The notes beneath the pieces were generated by a model. It was not told the origin of the DNA, made no database searches, and worked only from the letters and a program-made list of their open reading frames with translations. Both the position numbers and the translations under genes were made by a program. A stretch of DNA of 64,000 nucleotides from Acidobacteriota bacterium (lineage in GTDB: Bacteria > Acidobacteriota > Thermoanaerobaculia > UBA5066), in the NCBI GenBank assembly GCA_029781975.1, contig JAKOVQ010000017.1:1-64000 (forward strand), in the 5' to 3' direction. Below, piece after piece: positions 1 through 11,790 of this stretch (position 1 is its first letter; each line of letters opens with the position of its first letter).

Positions 1-1
1 G

Positions 2-868
2 AGGCTCGGGATCCTGACCGAGGCGACGGTGAGGATCTCGGCCCTGCCGGAGGCCGAGGAGTTCCACGGGGTCTTCCTCCCCGACCTCCCGTCGGCCCTC
101 GACGCGACGCGCGAGCTCGCGCAGGCGCGGCTGCCGCTCTCGATGGTCCGGCTCGCGACGCCGGACGAGACGAGGACGACGCTCCTCCTCGCGGGGCACG
201 AGAGGCTCGTGGCCGCGCTCGAGAAGTACCTCTCGTTCCGGGGGGCGCGGGAGGGAAAGTGCCTCCTCCTGTTCGCCGTCAGCGGGCGCCGCACGCACGT
301 GGTGTGGGCCCGGCGCCAGGCGCTGGGGCTCCTCGCCATGCGCGGAGGGGTCGCGGTGGGGAAGGGGTTCGGCCGGGCCTGGGTGAAGAACCGGTTCCGG
401 GCGCCCTACCTGAGGAACGGTCTCTGGGAGGCGGGCTACGCCGTCGACACGCTCGAGACCGCGCTCCCCTGGAGCCGGGCCGAGGCGGCGCTGGCCGCGG
501 TGGAGGACGCCCTCCGGGCCGCGCTCGCGCCCGGGGGGGAGCGGGTCCACGTCTTCACCCACCTCTCGCACGTCTACGTCGACGGGACCAGCCTCTACAC
601 GACCTACCTCTTCCGCCGTTCCGCGGACCCGGACGAGACCCTCGCGCGCTGGAGGCGCCTCAAGCGGGCCGCCAGCGACGCCATCGTCGCGAGCGGCGGG
701 ACGATCAGCCACCAGCACGGGGTCGGGCGCGACCACGCCCCGTGGCTCGTGGCCGAGAAGGGGGAGCTGGGCCTCGCGGCCGTGGCCGCGCTCGCGCGGA
801 CGTTCGACCCGGCGGCGATTCTGAACCCCGGCGTCCTCCTCCCCGAGGCCGAGGGGGGCGGGCGATGA
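2..868 (+). CDS. FAD-linked oxidase, alkyldihydroxyacetonephosphate synthase (AGPS)-like, 5' truncated
   Basis: The frame is open from base 2, so the N-terminal FAD-binding half lies outside the window and about 288 residues are visible. The first visible residues (LGILTEATVRI) match the end of a PCMH-type FAD domain, and the rest is an FAD-oxidase C-terminal domain. Near the end, ISHQHGVGRDHAPWL resembles the His-rich active-site segment of AGPS and D-lactate/glycolate-type oxidases, and THLSHVYVDGTSLYTTYLF resembles the AGPS substrate-side strand. AGPS swaps the acyl chain of acyl-DHAP for a fatty alcohol in ether-lipid synthesis. The stop overlaps the next start as ATGA, so it is coupled to glpD and an FGGY kinase; a role in glycerol-phosphate or ether-lipid chemistry is inferred. 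A generic FAD-linked 2-hydroxyacid dehydrogenase is the main alternative. Confidence 0.8.
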   Translation, partial: RLGILTEATVRISALPEAEEFHGVFLPDLPSALDATRELAQARLPLSMVRLATPDETRTTLLLAGHERLVAALEKYLSFRGAREGKCLLLFAVSGRRTHVVWARRQALGLLAMRGGVAVGKGFGRAWVKNRFRAPYLRNGLWEAGYAVDTLETALPWSRAEAALAAVEDALRAALAPGGERVHVFTHLSHVYVDGTSLYTTYLFRRSADPDETLARWRRLKRAASDAIVASGGTISHQHGVGRDHAPWLVAEKGELGLAAVAALARTFDPAAILNPGVLLPEAEGGGR

Positions 869-2541
869 ACGCGCGCGAGAGGCGGGCCGCGGCGTGGAGC
901 GGCCTGTCGAGCGCCTGGGACGTGATCGTCGTCGGCGGCGGGATCACCGGCGCGGGGGTGGCCCGCGAGGCGGCGCGCCACGGCCTCTCGACGCTCCTCG
1001 TCGACCGCGGCGACTTCGCGTCGGGGACGTCGAGCCGTTCGTCGAAGCTGGTCCACGGCGGCCTGCGCTACCTCGCCGAGGGGAACGTCCGGCTCACCTG
1101 GGAGTCCGTCCGCGAGCGCGACCGGCTCCTCGCCGAGGGGCCGGGCCTCGTCGAGCCGATCGGCTTCCTCCTCCCGACCTACCGGGGGCAGCGGCCGGGG
1201 CGGGCCGCGTACGGAGCGGGGCTCCTGGCCTACCACCTGATGGGCTCCGGCGCGCGGCACCGCCGCCTCTCCCCGGCCGACCTCGCCCCGATGGCGCCGC
1301 ACGTCCTCGAGGAGGGGCTGACGGGCGGCTACTGGTATCGCGATTCGCAGACCGACGACGCGCGGCTCGTCCTGAGGGTCCTCGACGAAGCGGTCCTGGC
1401 GGGAGCCACCGTCCTGAACCACGTCGACGCCGAGGCCCTCGTCCTGGCGTCCGGGGCGGTGTCGGGCCTCGTGGTCCGCGACACGGTCGGCGGGACGGCG
1501 CGCCGCCTCCGGGCGCGGGCGGTCGTGAACGCCGCCGGCGCGGCGGCGGACCGGCTGCGGGCCGCGGTCGGAGGAGGGACGCTGATCCGCCCGCTCCGCG
1601 GCAGCCACCTCGTCTTCCCCGCGTGGCGCTTCCCGGTCGCCCAGGCGGTCTCGTTCCGGCATCCCGGCGACGGCCGGCCGCTCTTCGCCTTTCCGTGGGA
1701 GGGGACGACCCTCCTCGGGACGACCGACCTCGACCACGATGGTCCCCTCGACGAGGAGCCGGCGATCTCGCCGGCCGAGGCCGACTACCTCCTCGCCGGC
1801 GCGCGCGGGGCCTTCCCCGCGCTCTCCCTCGCGGCGGCCGACGCGATCGCCAGCTTCGCCGGCGTCCGCCCGGTCGTCGGCACCGGCAAGGCCGACCCGT
1901 CGCGCGAGTCGCGCGACCAGGTCCTCCTCGACGAGAAGGGGCTCCTGACGGTGACCGGCGGCAAGCTCACCACCTTCCGGCGGAGCGCGCTGGCCGCCCT
2001 GGTCGCGCTCCGCGCCCGGCTCCGCCGCCCCGCGCGGATCGACTTCGCCCTCGCGGCCCTCGAGACGGCCGCCCCGGTCCCCGCCGGGACCCGAGGGCTC
2101 CCGGCCGCGGACGCGCGGCGCCTCTCGGGTCGTTACGGGGCGCGGGCGCCGCGCCTCGTGGAGGGCGCGCGCGCAGATGAGCTCCGCCGGATCCCGGGGA
2201 CGCCGTACCTCTGGGCCGAGCTCCGCTGGGCGGCGCGCAACGAGGGAGCCGTCCACCTCGACGACCTCCTCCTCCGCCGGCTGCGGCTCGGCCTCCTCCT
2301 CCCGGAAGGGGGCGCGGAGCTCCTCCCGCTCGTGAGGGCGGCCGCGTGCGCCGAGCTCGGATGGGATAATCGCGACTGGGAGATGGAGGAGGAGCGTTAC
2401 CGCGCGCTGATCCGCGCGAAGTACGGCGTGCCGCGGCCCGCTGCGCCGGCCGGGCGCGGCGACGATCCGGGCGACGTTCGCAGCGACGTTCGCGGCGACG
2501 TTCGCGGCGGCGAGCCAGGCGGCGAGCGCGCCTGCGCGTGA
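865..2541 (+). CDS. glpD: FAD-dependent glycerol-3-phosphate dehydrogenase
   Basis: This 558-residue protein oxidises sn-glycerol-3-phosphate to dihydroxyacetone phosphate with FAD, normally at the membrane and with electrons passed to quinone. An N-terminal Rossmann motif [10 protein letters not shown] (residues 22-31) is followed by [15 protein letters not shown] (56-70), the GlpD/GlpO signature, and the DAO fold continues with the GTTDLDHDG and [11 protein letters not shown] segments. The C-terminal helical cap ([18 protein letters not shown]) is typical of the family. The start ATG lies within the previous gene's stop (ATGA) and the stop overlaps the next start (GTGA), so translation is probably coupled across all three genes. 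The last 30 residues are a low-complexity tail with a 12-bp tandem repeat. Function is confident; whether the product feeds glycolysis or the AGPS-like step is not decided by the sequence. Confidence 0.93.
   Translation: MNARERRAAAWSGLSSAWDVIVVGGGITGAGVAREAARHGLSTLLVDRGDFASGTSSRSSKLVHGGLRYLAEGNVRLTWESVRERDRLLAEGPGLVEPIGFLLPTYRGQRPGRAAYGAGLLAYHLMGSGARHRRLSPADLAPMAPHVLEEGLTGGYWYRDSQTDDARLVLRVLDEAVLAGATVLNHVDAEALVLASGAVSGLVVRDTVGGTARRLRARAVVNAAGAAADRLRAAVGGGTLIRPLRGSHLVFPAWRFPVAQAVSFRHPGDGRPLFAFPWEGTTLLGTTDLDHDGPLDEEPAISPAEADYLLAGARGAFPALSLAAADAIASFAGVRPVVGTGKADPSRESRDQVLLDEKGLLTVTGGKLTTFRRSALAALVALRARLRRPARIDFALAALETAAPVPAGTRGLPAADARRLSGRYGARAPRLVEGARADELRRIPGTPYLWAELRWAARNEGAVHLDDLLLRRLRLGLLLPEGGAELLPLVRAAACAELGWDNRDWEMEEERYRALIRAKYGVPRPAAPAGRGDDPGDVRSDVRGDVRGGEPGGERACA
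2471..2506 (+). repeat. 12-bp tandem repeat, three copies, in the 3' end of glpD
   Basis: Three head-to-tail copies of GCGACGTTCGCR (2471-2482, 2483-2494, 2495-2506) encode D-V-R-G/S units in the disordered C-terminal tail. The unit length is a multiple of three, so copy-number change would keep the frame. It may be a slippage-prone microrepeat; no function is evident. Confidence 0.85.
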
Positions 2542-4115
2542 CGCGCTCCGGGGACCTCCTCCTCGCCCTCGACCACGGCACGCAGAGCGCCCGCGCGCTC
2601 CTCTTCGACGCGGCGGGGAACCTCCTCGAGAAGGCGCGGGTCCCCGTCCGCCCCTACGTCTCTCCCCGGCCGGGGTGGGCCGAACAGGACGCCGAGGTCT
2701 ACTGGAACGCGATCGTCGAGGCGTGCCGGAGCCTCCTCCGCGCGCGTCCCGAGGCGCGCGAGCGGATCGCCGGCCTCGCGCTGACGACGCAGCGGGCGAC
2801 CGTCGTCCTCGTCGACTCCGCGGGCCGGCCCCTCCGGCCGGCGATCGTCTGGCTCGACCAGCGGAGGGCGGAGGGGGTCAGGCCCGTGGGCGGTCTCTGG
2901 GGCGCCCTCTTCCGCCTCTCGCGGATGTCCGAGACGGTGGCCTACTTCCAGGCCGAGGCGGAGGCGAACTGGCTCCGCCAGCACGAGCCCGAGACGCTCG
3001 CGCGCGCGCACCGCGTCCTCCTCCTCTCCGGCTTCCTGACGCACCGGCTGACGGGGCGCTTCGCCGACTCCGTCGGCTGCCAGGTGGGGTACATCCCGTT
3101 CGACTACCGGAAGCTCCGGTGGGCCCCGCGGCTCGACTGGAAGTGGAAGGCGGTGCCGATCGCGCCGGGGCAGCTCCCGGAGCTGGTCCCTCCCGGCGGC
3201 CGTCTGGGCGAGCTGACGGCGGCCGCGGCGGAGGCGACGGGGCTCCCGGCGGGGCTCCCGGTGATCGCCGCGGCGGCGGACAAGGCGTGCGAGGTCCTCG
3301 GCTCCGGCGCCCTCGAGCCTCACGTCGCCTGCCTCTCGTACGGGACGACGGCGACGATCAACACGACGCACCGCAGGTACGTCGAGCCGCTCCCGCTCCT
3401 CCCGCCGTATCCCGCCGCGCTCCCGGGGGCCTACAGCCTCGAGATCCAGATCTACCGGGGCTTCTGGATGGTCAGCTGGTTCAAGGAGCAGTTCGGCCAG
3501 CTCGAGGAGGAGCGGGCGCGCGAGGAGGGGAAGGAGGTCGAGGAGCTCTTCGACGCGCTCGTCGAGGAGGTCCCCCCGGGGTCGATGGGGCTCGTCCTGC
3601 AGCCCTACTGGTCCCCCGGCGTCAAGCGCCCCGGGCCCGAGGCGAAGGGGGCGGTGATCGGCTTCGGCGACGTCCACACCCGCGCGCACCTCTACCGGGC
3701 GATCCTCGAGGGGCTGGCCTACGCCCTCCGCGAGGGGAAGGAGCGGTCGGAGAAGCGGAGCGGCGAGGCGATCACCGAGCTGAGGGTCGCGGGAGGGGGG
3801 TCGCAGAGCGACGCAGCGATGCAGATCACGGCCGACGTCTTCGGCCTCCCCGCCTCGCGTCCCCACGTCTACGAGGCCTCGGGGCTCGGCGCCGCGATCG
3901 ACGCGGCGGTGGGGCTGGGGCTCCACCCGTCGTTCGACGCGGCGGTGAAGGCGATGACGCGGCTGGGCCGGACGTTCCTGCCGGACCGCGAGACGGCGGC
4001 CGTCTACGACCGGCTCTACCGGCGGGTCTACTCGCGGATGTACGAGCGGCTGAAGCCGCTCTACGAGGAGATCCGGTCGATCACCGGCTACCCGGCACGC
4101 CCGGGCACCGGCTGA
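2538..4115 (+). CDS. FGGY-family carbohydrate (glycerol-like) kinase
   Basis: A 525-residue ATP-dependent sugar or polyol kinase of the FGGY family. The N-terminal phosphate-binding loop reads [14 protein letters not shown] (residues 11-24). A WLDQRR segment follows near residue 113, [11 protein letters not shown] is the second phosphate motif, and [17 protein letters not shown] is the C-terminal adenosine-binding motif. GTG start 2538 is chosen because GTGA overlaps the glpD stop. The company of GlpD and an AGPS-like enzyme makes glycerol or a related C3 polyol the likely substrate. However, the protein diverges from canonical GlpK (insert at residues 115-150, and KEQFGQ...EVEELFDAL in the middle), so I do not assign glpK. 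It is the last gene of the three-gene unit; aceK starts 53 nt later. Confidence 0.85.
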   Translation: MTRSGDLLLALDHGTQSARALLFDAAGNLLEKARVPVRPYVSPRPGWAEQDAEVYWNAIVEACRSLLRARPEARERIAGLALTTQRATVVLVDSAGRPLRPAIVWLDQRRAEGVRPVGGLWGALFRLSRMSETVAYFQAEAEANWLRQHEPETLARAHRVLLLSGFLTHRLTGRFADSVGCQVGYIPFDYRKLRWAPRLDWKWKAVPIAPGQLPELVPPGGRLGELTAAAAEATGLPAGLPVIAAAADKACEVLGSGALEPHVACLSYGTTATINTTHRRYVEPLPLLPPYPAALPGAYSLEIQIYRGFWMVSWFKEQFGQLEEERAREEGKEVEELFDALVEEVPPGSMGLVLQPYWSPGVKRPGPEAKGAVIGFGDVHTRAHLYRAILEGLAYALREGKERSEKRSGEAITELRVAGGGSQSDAAMQITADVFGLPASRPHVYEASGLGAAIDAAVGLGLHPSFDAAVKAMTRLGRTFLPDRETAAVYDRLYRRVYSRMYERLKPLYEEIRSITGYPARPGTG

Positions 4116-4168
4116 CCGGGGCGCTCCCGCGGCCGGCGTCGTACGATCGCCGGCCGAGGACGGACCCG

Positions 4169-5953
4169 ATGGACCAGCCGGCAGACGCGACCGTGGCCCG
4201 CAAGGGCGCGATCCTGATCAAGTGGGGGTTCGAGCAGTACCGCTCGCGCTTCCGCCGGTCGACCCGCCGCTCGGCCTCCCACTTCGAGGCCGCGGACTGG
4301 CAGGGCGTCCAGAGGGACATGGTGGAGCGCCTGACGCTCTACTCCGACGTCGTCCTGCGGGTCGTGCGGGCGCTGGAGGCGGTCTTCGGCGAGAGCCGCC
4401 GCGACGACGCCCTCTGGGGCGGGATGAAGGGGGAGTACTCCCGCCTGATGGAGGGGCACGGCGACCTCGAGCTGGCCGAGACCTTCTTCAACTCGGTGAC
4501 GCGGAAGGTCTTCACGACGGTCGGCGTGAAGGAGACCCGGGAGTTCGTCCACTTCGGGAAGGACGAGTGGCTCCCCCCGGCGAGCCCCGTCCCGGTCCGA
4601 ACCTACCCCGGCGCCCTCTCCACCGCCTCGGTCGTCCACCAGCTCCTCGACGACTACGCCTTCGGCGTCCCCTACGGCGACTACGAGGGGGACGCCGCCC
4701 TCGTCGCGCGGGACGTCGACGCGGCGGTGACGGCGGCGTGGGGCGCCCCCGGCTTCGACTTCATCGAGACCCTCGACCCCGTCTTCTACCGCGGCAAGGG
4801 GGCCTACCTGGTCGGACGGCTCGTCCGCGGGCCGGGCTTCATCCCGTTCGCCGTCGCGCTCCTCAACCGGGGCGGGAGGGTCTGGGTCGACGCCGTCCTC
4901 TGCGAGGAGGACGAGATCAGCGTCGTCTTCAGCTTCACCCGGTCGTACTTCCACGTCGACGTCGAGAGCCCGGGAGGGATGATCCGGTACCTCAAGCGGC
5001 TGATGCCGAGGAAGCCGGTCGCGGAGCTCTACATCTCCCTCGGGTACAACAAGCACGGCAAGACCGAGCTCTACCGGAACCTCCTCCGGCACCTCGAGAG
5101 CTCGGGGGACCGGTTCGAGACGGCGCGCGGCGACAAGGGGATGGTGATGGTCGTCTTCACCATGCCGGGGTACGACGTCGTCTTCAAGGTGATCCGGGAC
5201 CGCTTCGGGCCGGCCAAGACGGTCACGCGGGAGGACGTGAGGAGCAAGTACCAGTTCGTCTTCGAGCACGACCGGGCCGGCCGCCTCGTCGACGTCCAGG
5301 AGTACGAGCACCTCGAGTTCGCGCGCGACCGGTTCGCCCCGGACATCCTCGACGAGCTCCTCACCGAGGCCTCCGAGCTGGTGCGCGCCGAGGGGGACCG
5401 GATCGTCATCCGTCACCTCTACACCGAGCGCCGGGTGACGCCGATGAACCTCTTCCTCCGCGAGGCCCCGCAGGAGGAGGTGGAGGCGGCCGTGCTCGAC
5501 TTCGGCGAGGCCCTCCGCGACCTGGCGGCGACGAACATCTTCCCGGGCGACCTGCTGCTGAAGAACTTCGGCGTCACGCGGCACGGGAGGGTCGTCTTCT
5601 ACGACTACGACGAGCTGTGCGCCGTCACGGACTGCGACTTCCGGGCCCTCCCCGAGCGGGACGACGACGAGGACGGGTGGGGGGGCGGGAGCGAGCCGTC
5701 GTACTACGTCGGCCCGCGCGACGTCTTCCCCGAGGAGTTCATCACCTTCCTCGGCTTCCCGCGCTCGCTCAGGGAGCGGTTCGTCGAGCACCACGGCGAC
5801 CTCCTGACGCCCGAGTTCTGGAACGGGATGAAGGCCCGCCACGCGGCCCGCGAGGTGCTCGACATCTACCCCTATCCCGCCGCCCGAAGGCTCCACCGGA
5901 CCCGGCCGGCCGGGGAGGGGGGCGAGGCCCCGGCCCTCCGGGAGTGGCGCTGA
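4169..5953 (+). CDS. aceK: Isocitrate dehydrogenase kinase/phosphatase
   Basis: A bifunctional cytosolic enzyme that phosphorylates, and so inactivates, isocitrate dehydrogenase and also reverses this, controlling flux between the TCA cycle and the glyoxylate bypass. It is 594 residues, close to the E. coli length of 578. The ATP loop [26 protein letters not shown] and the active-site block [22 protein letters not shown] are nearly identical to E. coli AceK. ATG 4169 follows GAGGA at about 4155-4159 with good spacing, and a weak TACGAT -10-like box lies at 4142-4147. Its substrate gene icd follows 64 nt downstream on the same strand. Unlike the enteric aceBAK operon, no isocitrate lyase or malate synthase gene is adjacent. 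Confidence 0.96.
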   Translation: MDQPADATVARKGAILIKWGFEQYRSRFRRSTRRSASHFEAADWQGVQRDMVERLTLYSDVVLRVVRALEAVFGESRRDDALWGGMKGEYSRLMEGHGDLELAETFFNSVTRKVFTTVGVKETREFVHFGKDEWLPPASPVPVRTYPGALSTASVVHQLLDDYAFGVPYGDYEGDAALVARDVDAAVTAAWGAPGFDFIETLDPVFYRGKGAYLVGRLVRGPGFIPFAVALLNRGGRVWVDAVLCEEDEISVVFSFTRSYFHVDVESPGGMIRYLKRLMPRKPVAELYISLGYNKHGKTELYRNLLRHLESSGDRFETARGDKGMVMVVFTMPGYDVVFKVIRDRFGPAKTVTREDVRSKYQFVFEHDRAGRLVDVQEYEHLEFARDRFAPDILDELLTEASELVRAEGDRIVIRHLYTERRVTPMNLFLREAPQEEVEAAVLDFGEALRDLAATNIFPGDLLLKNFGVTRHGRVVFYDYDELCAVTDCDFRALPERDDDEDGWGGGSEPSYYVGPRDVFPEEFITFLGFPRSLRERFVEHHGDLLTPEFWNGMKARHAAREVLDIYPYPAARRLHRTRPAGEGGEAPALREWR

Positions 5954-5983
5954 GAGGCGTCCCGGGGGCTCCCGGCGCGCGCC

Positions 5984-5992
5984 TGCTAGAAT
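5984..5992 (+). promoter_or_regulatory. Extended -10 promoter of icd
   Basis: TGC-TAGAAT at 5984-5992 is an extended -10 element (TGn plus TAGAAT, 5 of 6 to TATAAT) with no recognisable -35 box, as is usual for extended -10 promoters. Predicted transcription start is near 5999, leaving a short leader containing GAGGAGG before the icd ATG at 6018. It would let icd be expressed independently of aceK. Confidence 0.5.
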
Positions 5993-6017
5993 CACCGGCC
6001 GCCGAGGAGGTCGGAAG

Positions 6018-7319
6018 ATGTCTGAAACCAAGCTCGTTCCCCCCGCAGGCGGGGCCAAGATCAGCATCACCAACGGGAAGCTGAACGTCCCGGACAACCC
6101 CATCCTTCCGTTCATCGAGGGTGACGGGACGGGGCCCGACATCTGGCGCGCGAGCGTTCGCGTCCTGGACGCCGCCGTTGCCAAGGCCTACAAGGGGACC
6201 CGGAAGATCCACTGGCTCGAGGTCTACGCCGGGCAGAAGTCGTTCGACCGCTTCGGCTCGTGGCTCCCGGACGAGACCGTCCAGGCCTTCAACGAGTACC
6301 TCGTCGGCATCAAGGGGCCGCTCACGACGCCGATCGGCGGGGGCATCCGCTCGCTGAACGTGGCGCTCCGCCAGCTCCTCGACCTCTACGTCTGCCTGCG
6401 CCCCGTCCGCTGGTTCAAGGGGGTCCCGTCGCCGGTTAAGCGTCCCGAGAAGGTCGACATGGTGATCTTCCGGGAGAACACCGAGGACATCTACGCCGGC
6501 ATCGAGTTCGAGAGCGGGACCGAGGACGTCAAGAAGGTCCTCGCCCTCCTGAAGGAGAGCTTCCCCCAGCTCTACAAGAAGATCCGGTTCCCCGAGACGG
6601 CCGCGATCGGCATCAAGGCGGTCTCCTCGCAGGGGACCGAGCGGCTGATGCGCGCGGCGGTGAAGTACGCCATCGCCAACGGGCGCAAGAGCGTCACCCT
6701 CGTCCACAAGGGGAACATCATGAAGTTCACCGAGGGGGCGTTCCGCAACTGGGGGTACGCGCTGGCCGAGAAGGAGTTCCCGCGGGACACCTACACCTGG
6801 GAGCAGTGGGAGCGGACGAAGGCGAGCACCGGCGCGTCGGCCGCCGACGCCGAGCAGAAGGCGGCGCTCGCCGCCGGCAAGGTTCTGGTGAAGGACGCGA
6901 TCGCCGACATCACCCTCCAGCAGGTCCTGACCCGGCCGGACGAGTTCGATGTCATCGCGACGCTGAACCTCAACGGCGACTACCTCTCCGACGCCCTCGC
7001 GGCGCAGGTGGGGGGGATCGGGATCGCGCCCGGCGGCAACATCAACTACGACACCGGGCACGCGGTCTTCGAGGCGACCCACGGCACGGCGCCGAAGTAC
7101 GCGAACCTCGACAAGGTCAACCCGGGCTCGGTCGTCCTCTCGGGCGAGATGATGCTCCGGTACATGGGGTGGACCGAGGCGGCGGACCTGGTGGTCAAGG
7201 GGATGGACGGCGCCATCGGAGCCAAGAAGGTCACCTACGACTTCGCCCGCCTCATGGAAGGCGCCACCGAGGTCAAGTGCAGCCAGTTCGGCGACGCGGT
7301 GATCGAGCACATGGACTGA
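6018..7319 (+). CDS. icd: NADP-type isocitrate dehydrogenase
   Basis: A 433-residue E. coli-type homodimeric enzyme that converts isocitrate to 2-oxoglutarate and CO2 in the TCA cycle. Visible family features include [13 protein letters not shown] (residues 31-43), the substrate and phosphorylation loop [40 protein letters not shown] and [21 protein letters not shown]. Ser112 in GIRSLN aligns with E. coli Ser113, the residue that AceK phosphorylates, so the adjacent aceK gene has its expected target. The start ATG has GAGGAGG upstream. An intrinsic terminator follows the stop by 25 nt, so this is the end of the transcript. Confidence 0.97.
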   Translation: MSETKLVPPAGGAKISITNGKLNVPDNPILPFIEGDGTGPDIWRASVRVLDAAVAKAYKGTRKIHWLEVYAGQKSFDRFGSWLPDETVQAFNEYLVGIKGPLTTPIGGGIRSLNVALRQLLDLYVCLRPVRWFKGVPSPVKRPEKVDMVIFRENTEDIYAGIEFESGTEDVKKVLALLKESFPQLYKKIRFPETAAIGIKAVSSQGTERLMRAAVKYAIANGRKSVTLVHKGNIMKFTEGAFRNWGYALAEKEFPRDTYTWEQWERTKASTGASAADAEQKAALAAGKVLVKDAIADITLQQVLTRPDEFDVIATLNLNGDYLSDALAAQVGGIGIAPGGNINYDTGHAVFEATHGTAPKYANLDKVNPGSVVLSGEMMLRYMGWTEAADLVVKGMDGAIGAKKVTYDFARLMEGATEVKCSQFGDAVIEHMD

Positions 7320-7344
7320 TCCGCAGACTGCGGACGGAAGACGA

Positions 7345-7373
7345 CGGGGGCCGCGAGGCCCCCGTTCCTTTTT
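7345..7373 (+). terminator. Intrinsic terminator after icd
   Basis: An 8-bp perfect stem CGGGGGCC / GGCCCCCG (7345-7352 with 7357-7364) with a GCGA tetraloop is followed by a T-rich tract (TTCCTTTTT, 7365-7373). It lies 25 nt after the icd stop codon and separates icd from the methionine operon promoter. Confidence 0.85.
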
Positions 7374-7395
7374 CGGCCGGGCCCGCCGAATCCTC

Positions 7396-7425
7396 TTGAC
7401 ACGGGCCGGAGGCTCCCCCTACCTT
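7396..7425 (+). promoter_or_regulatory. Sigma-70-type promoter of the methionine operon leader
   Basis: A perfect TTGACA -35 hexamer (7396-7401) is spaced 18 bp from TACCTT (7420-7425), which keeps the key T1, A2 and T6 of the -10 consensus. Predicted start of transcription is 7431-7434, at or within three bases of an ATG at 7434. The leader ORF would therefore be on a leaderless RNA. This is the only full -35/-10 pair I found in the window. Confidence 0.65.
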
Positions 7426-7433
7426 CTCGCACC

Positions 7434-7571
7434 ATGTTCGCCGGTCCCGCCTCCGCAGCCGCCCCGGCCGGCGCCCTCTCGGGCGCCCGGGCCGTCGCGA
7501 CCCGTGCGGCTGCCGCGGGCCTCGCCCGAATTTGCATGTCCATGGCGATGTGCATGCGTCCCTCGCTGCGG

Positions 7572-7598
<27 letters not shown>
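7434..7598 (+). CDS. Cys/Met-rich leader peptide of the metY operon (54 codons)
   Basis: ATG 7434 lies 8 nt after the -10 box TACCTT and has no Shine-Dalgarno, matching the leaderless pattern seen elsewhere in this window. The frame runs unbroken to TGA 7596-7598. The first 32 residues are Ala/Gly-rich and look like filler. Codons 33-42 read ICMSMAMCMR, four Met and two Cys in eight consecutive codons, and codon 48 is Met again. The stop codon sits inside the loop of a perfect 7-bp hairpin (7584-7590 with 7602-7608), and a strong terminator follows before metY. This layout is that of a ribosome-mediated attenuator sensing Met and Cys charging. Translation is not proven; I rely on frame, position, promoter and codon content. 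An internal start at 7536 is possible but has no ribosome binding site. Confidence 0.6.
7470..7487 (+). promoter_or_regulatory. Hairpin in the early methionine leader RNA
   Basis: GGCGCCC (7470-7476) and GGGCGCC (7481-7487) form a perfect 7-bp stem with a TCTC loop inside the leader ORF, 60 nt before the Met cluster. It may pause polymerase so that the first ribosome catches up, the usual job of such a hairpin in attenuators; this role is inferred. Confidence 0.4.
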
Positions 7599-9801
<2,203 letters not shown>

Positions 9802-9805
<4 letters not shown>

Positions 9806-10908
9806 GCGCGGGCGACGTCCGGACGCAGCGAGCCGGCCGCTTCGTGCTGGAGGGCGGAGAAGTCCTCCCGTCGGTGAGGCAGGCGGTCTGGACCTCGGAG
9901 CCGCCCCCCGCGCGCCTCGAGGGGACGGTCCTCCTCTTCCACGCCCTGACCGGGGGGCCGGACCCGACGGGGTGGTGGCCCGGCGTCGTCGGCCCCGGCC
10001 TCGCGATCGACACGGACCGCTTCCGCGTCCTCTGCCCCAACCTCCTCGGCTCGTGCTACGGCACGACCTTCCGGCGGAGCCGGCGCCGCGCGACGCGGGG
10101 GGACGGAGAGGCACCGGACGCCGCCGCCCCGCTCGAGGTGACGACGCGCGACATGGCTCGCCTCGCCGGGCTCCTCCTCGACGAGCTCGGGATCGCGTCG
10201 GTGGACCTCGTCGCCGGCGGCTCCCTCGGGGGGATGGTGACGCTGGAGTGGGCCGCCCTCTTCCCGGATCGCGCGCGGGCGGCGGTCGTCCTCGCCGCGC
10301 CGGCGCAGGCCTCGGCCTACTCGATCGGCTGGAACCACGTCCAGAGGGAGGCGATCCTCGCGGGGGGCGAGCAGGGGCTCGCCCTGGCGCGGATGGTCGG
10401 GATGATCACGTACCGGACCGCGGGCGCGCTCGACGCGCGGTTCGGGCGGAGCCCCGGGCGGGGAGGGGAGCCGTTCGCCGTCCAGTCGTGGCTGACGTCG
10501 CACGGCGAGAAGCTGGTGGCGCGCTTCGACGTCGCCAGCTACCTCTCCCTCCTCCACGCGATGGACTCCCACGACGTCGCCCGCGGCCGCGGCACCGTCC
10601 GCGACGCGCTCGCGGCCGCCGGGCCCCGGCTCGTCGGGGTCGGGATCCCGGGCGACCTCCTCTACCGCGACGAGGAGGTGAGAGGCTGGACCCGCGAGGC
10701 GGGGGCCGCCTACAGGTCCCTCGTCACGCCGCACGGGCACGACGGGTTCCTCCTGGAGGCCGCGGCGGTCGGGGCGCTGCTGGGTCCCTTCCTCGATCCG
10801 AAGGGCGCGGAGCGGGGGAGGCCGGAACCTCCGACGGCGGTCCCGGGGCGCCACCCCGGGTCGTCCTCGCCGCGCCCGGGCGAGCTCCGGTCTCCCGCCT
10901 GCTGGTGA
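9802..10908 (+). CDS. metX: Homoserine O-acyltransferase (MetX type)
   Basis: A 368-residue alpha/beta hydrolase that acylates homoserine using acyl-CoA; acetyl is likely because MetY is adjacent. The nucleophile is S141 in GGSLGGM, the Asp is probably in GIPGDLLY, and the His is in HGHDGFLL near residue 313. PNLLGSCYGTT (79-89) is the MetX oxyanion region. The stretch after it (RRSRRRATRGDGEAPDAAAP) is unusual for the family, where GPSS and a short loop are expected. The last 35 residues are a Pro/Arg/Ser tail outside the fold. GTG 9802 overlaps the kinase stop (GTGA). It is the last gene of the operon and converges on the next gene with only 9 nt between stops. Confidence 0.9.
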
Positions 10909-10917
10909 CCCGGCCCG

Positions 10918-11721
10918 TCACCCTTCCCGGTCGCGGGAGCGACGGGGGGAGAGCCGGCCGAGGAGCGCGCGCAGGAGGTCGATCCCCGGCCGGGGAGGGG
11001 CGTCGTCCGGGTGGGCGCGGGCCCAGTCGAGGGCGAGGACGAGGGGGACCCACCTCTCCTCCACGAGCTCGGACGGGGCCGCCTCCCACCGCGCCAGCGC
11101 GTTGAAGACGGCGACGGGAAGCCGGACGCGGCGGACGTCCTCCGACGCGGGGAGCGCGCAGTGCTCGGGGGGCGAGACGACGAGGTGCTCTCGGCAGGTG
11201 ACGGGACGTTCCGCGTAGACCGAGCAAGACTCGTCCTCGAGGAAGGGGCAGGCGATCCGCTCCTCGAAGTAGCGCGAGGAGAGCTCCTCGTGCTCCTCGA
11301 CCGCCATCCGCTCGGGACTCTCGAGCGCCCCGAGGAGCCCCGCACGCGCGAGCCGCTGCCGCGCCTCCCCGAACCGCGACAGGACCGCGGCGCGCCTCTC
11401 TGCGGGGAGGCCCTCCACCACCTCGCGCAGCCGCCGCGCCTCGACCTCGGAGATCGCGATGAGGTTCCGGCAGCAGGCGCCGCACCCCGCCCGGCACGAG
11501 ACCGTCTCGCCCGCCGCGGAGAGGGCGTCCGTCGTCGAGGCGACGATGGCGTCGGAGAGGCTCCGGGCGACCGGAAGGAGGGCGGCAGGACGGGTCGGGC
11601 CGGACGGGACCGAGACGCGGCAGGAGAGCTGCCAGCCGTCGCCCGCGAGCGAGACGGTCGTGGAGACGAGCCGTTCGCCGGGACCTTCCGGGGGCCGCCC
11701 GGGCACCGCGGGTTCGCTCAT
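10918..11721 (-). CDS. YkgJ/Fli B-like zinc- or iron-chelating cysteine-cluster protein
   Basis: A 267-residue protein with a YkgJ-type cysteine cluster: CRAGCGACCR, then CPFLEDESCSVYAERPVTCREHLV. In the family these cysteines bind a metal (Zn or Fe-S); the molecular role is not established. Residues 1-70 and 190-267 carry no motif I recognise. It is transcribed on the minus strand downstream of the exporter genes but separated by 69 nt, and it converges on metX, so membership of the exporter operon is uncertain. Confidence 0.8.
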   Translation of the reverse strand: MSEPAVPGRPPEGPGERLVSTTVSLAGDGWQLSCRVSVPSGPTRPAALLPVARSLSDAIVASTTDALSAAGETVSCRAGCGACCRNLIAISEVEARRLREVVEGLPAERRAAVLSRFGEARQRLARAGLLGALESPERMAVEEHEELSSRYFEERIACPFLEDESCSVYAERPVTCREHLVVSPPEHCALPASEDVRRVRLPVAVFNALARWEAAPSELVEERWVPLVLALDWARAHPDDAPPRPGIDLLRALLGRLSPRRSRDREG

Positions 11722-11790
11722 GCCGCTTCGCCGGGAGGATCGCGCGCGGGAGGGCGAAAGTCGAATCCGCGCGCGATCCCCCGCGGCCGG

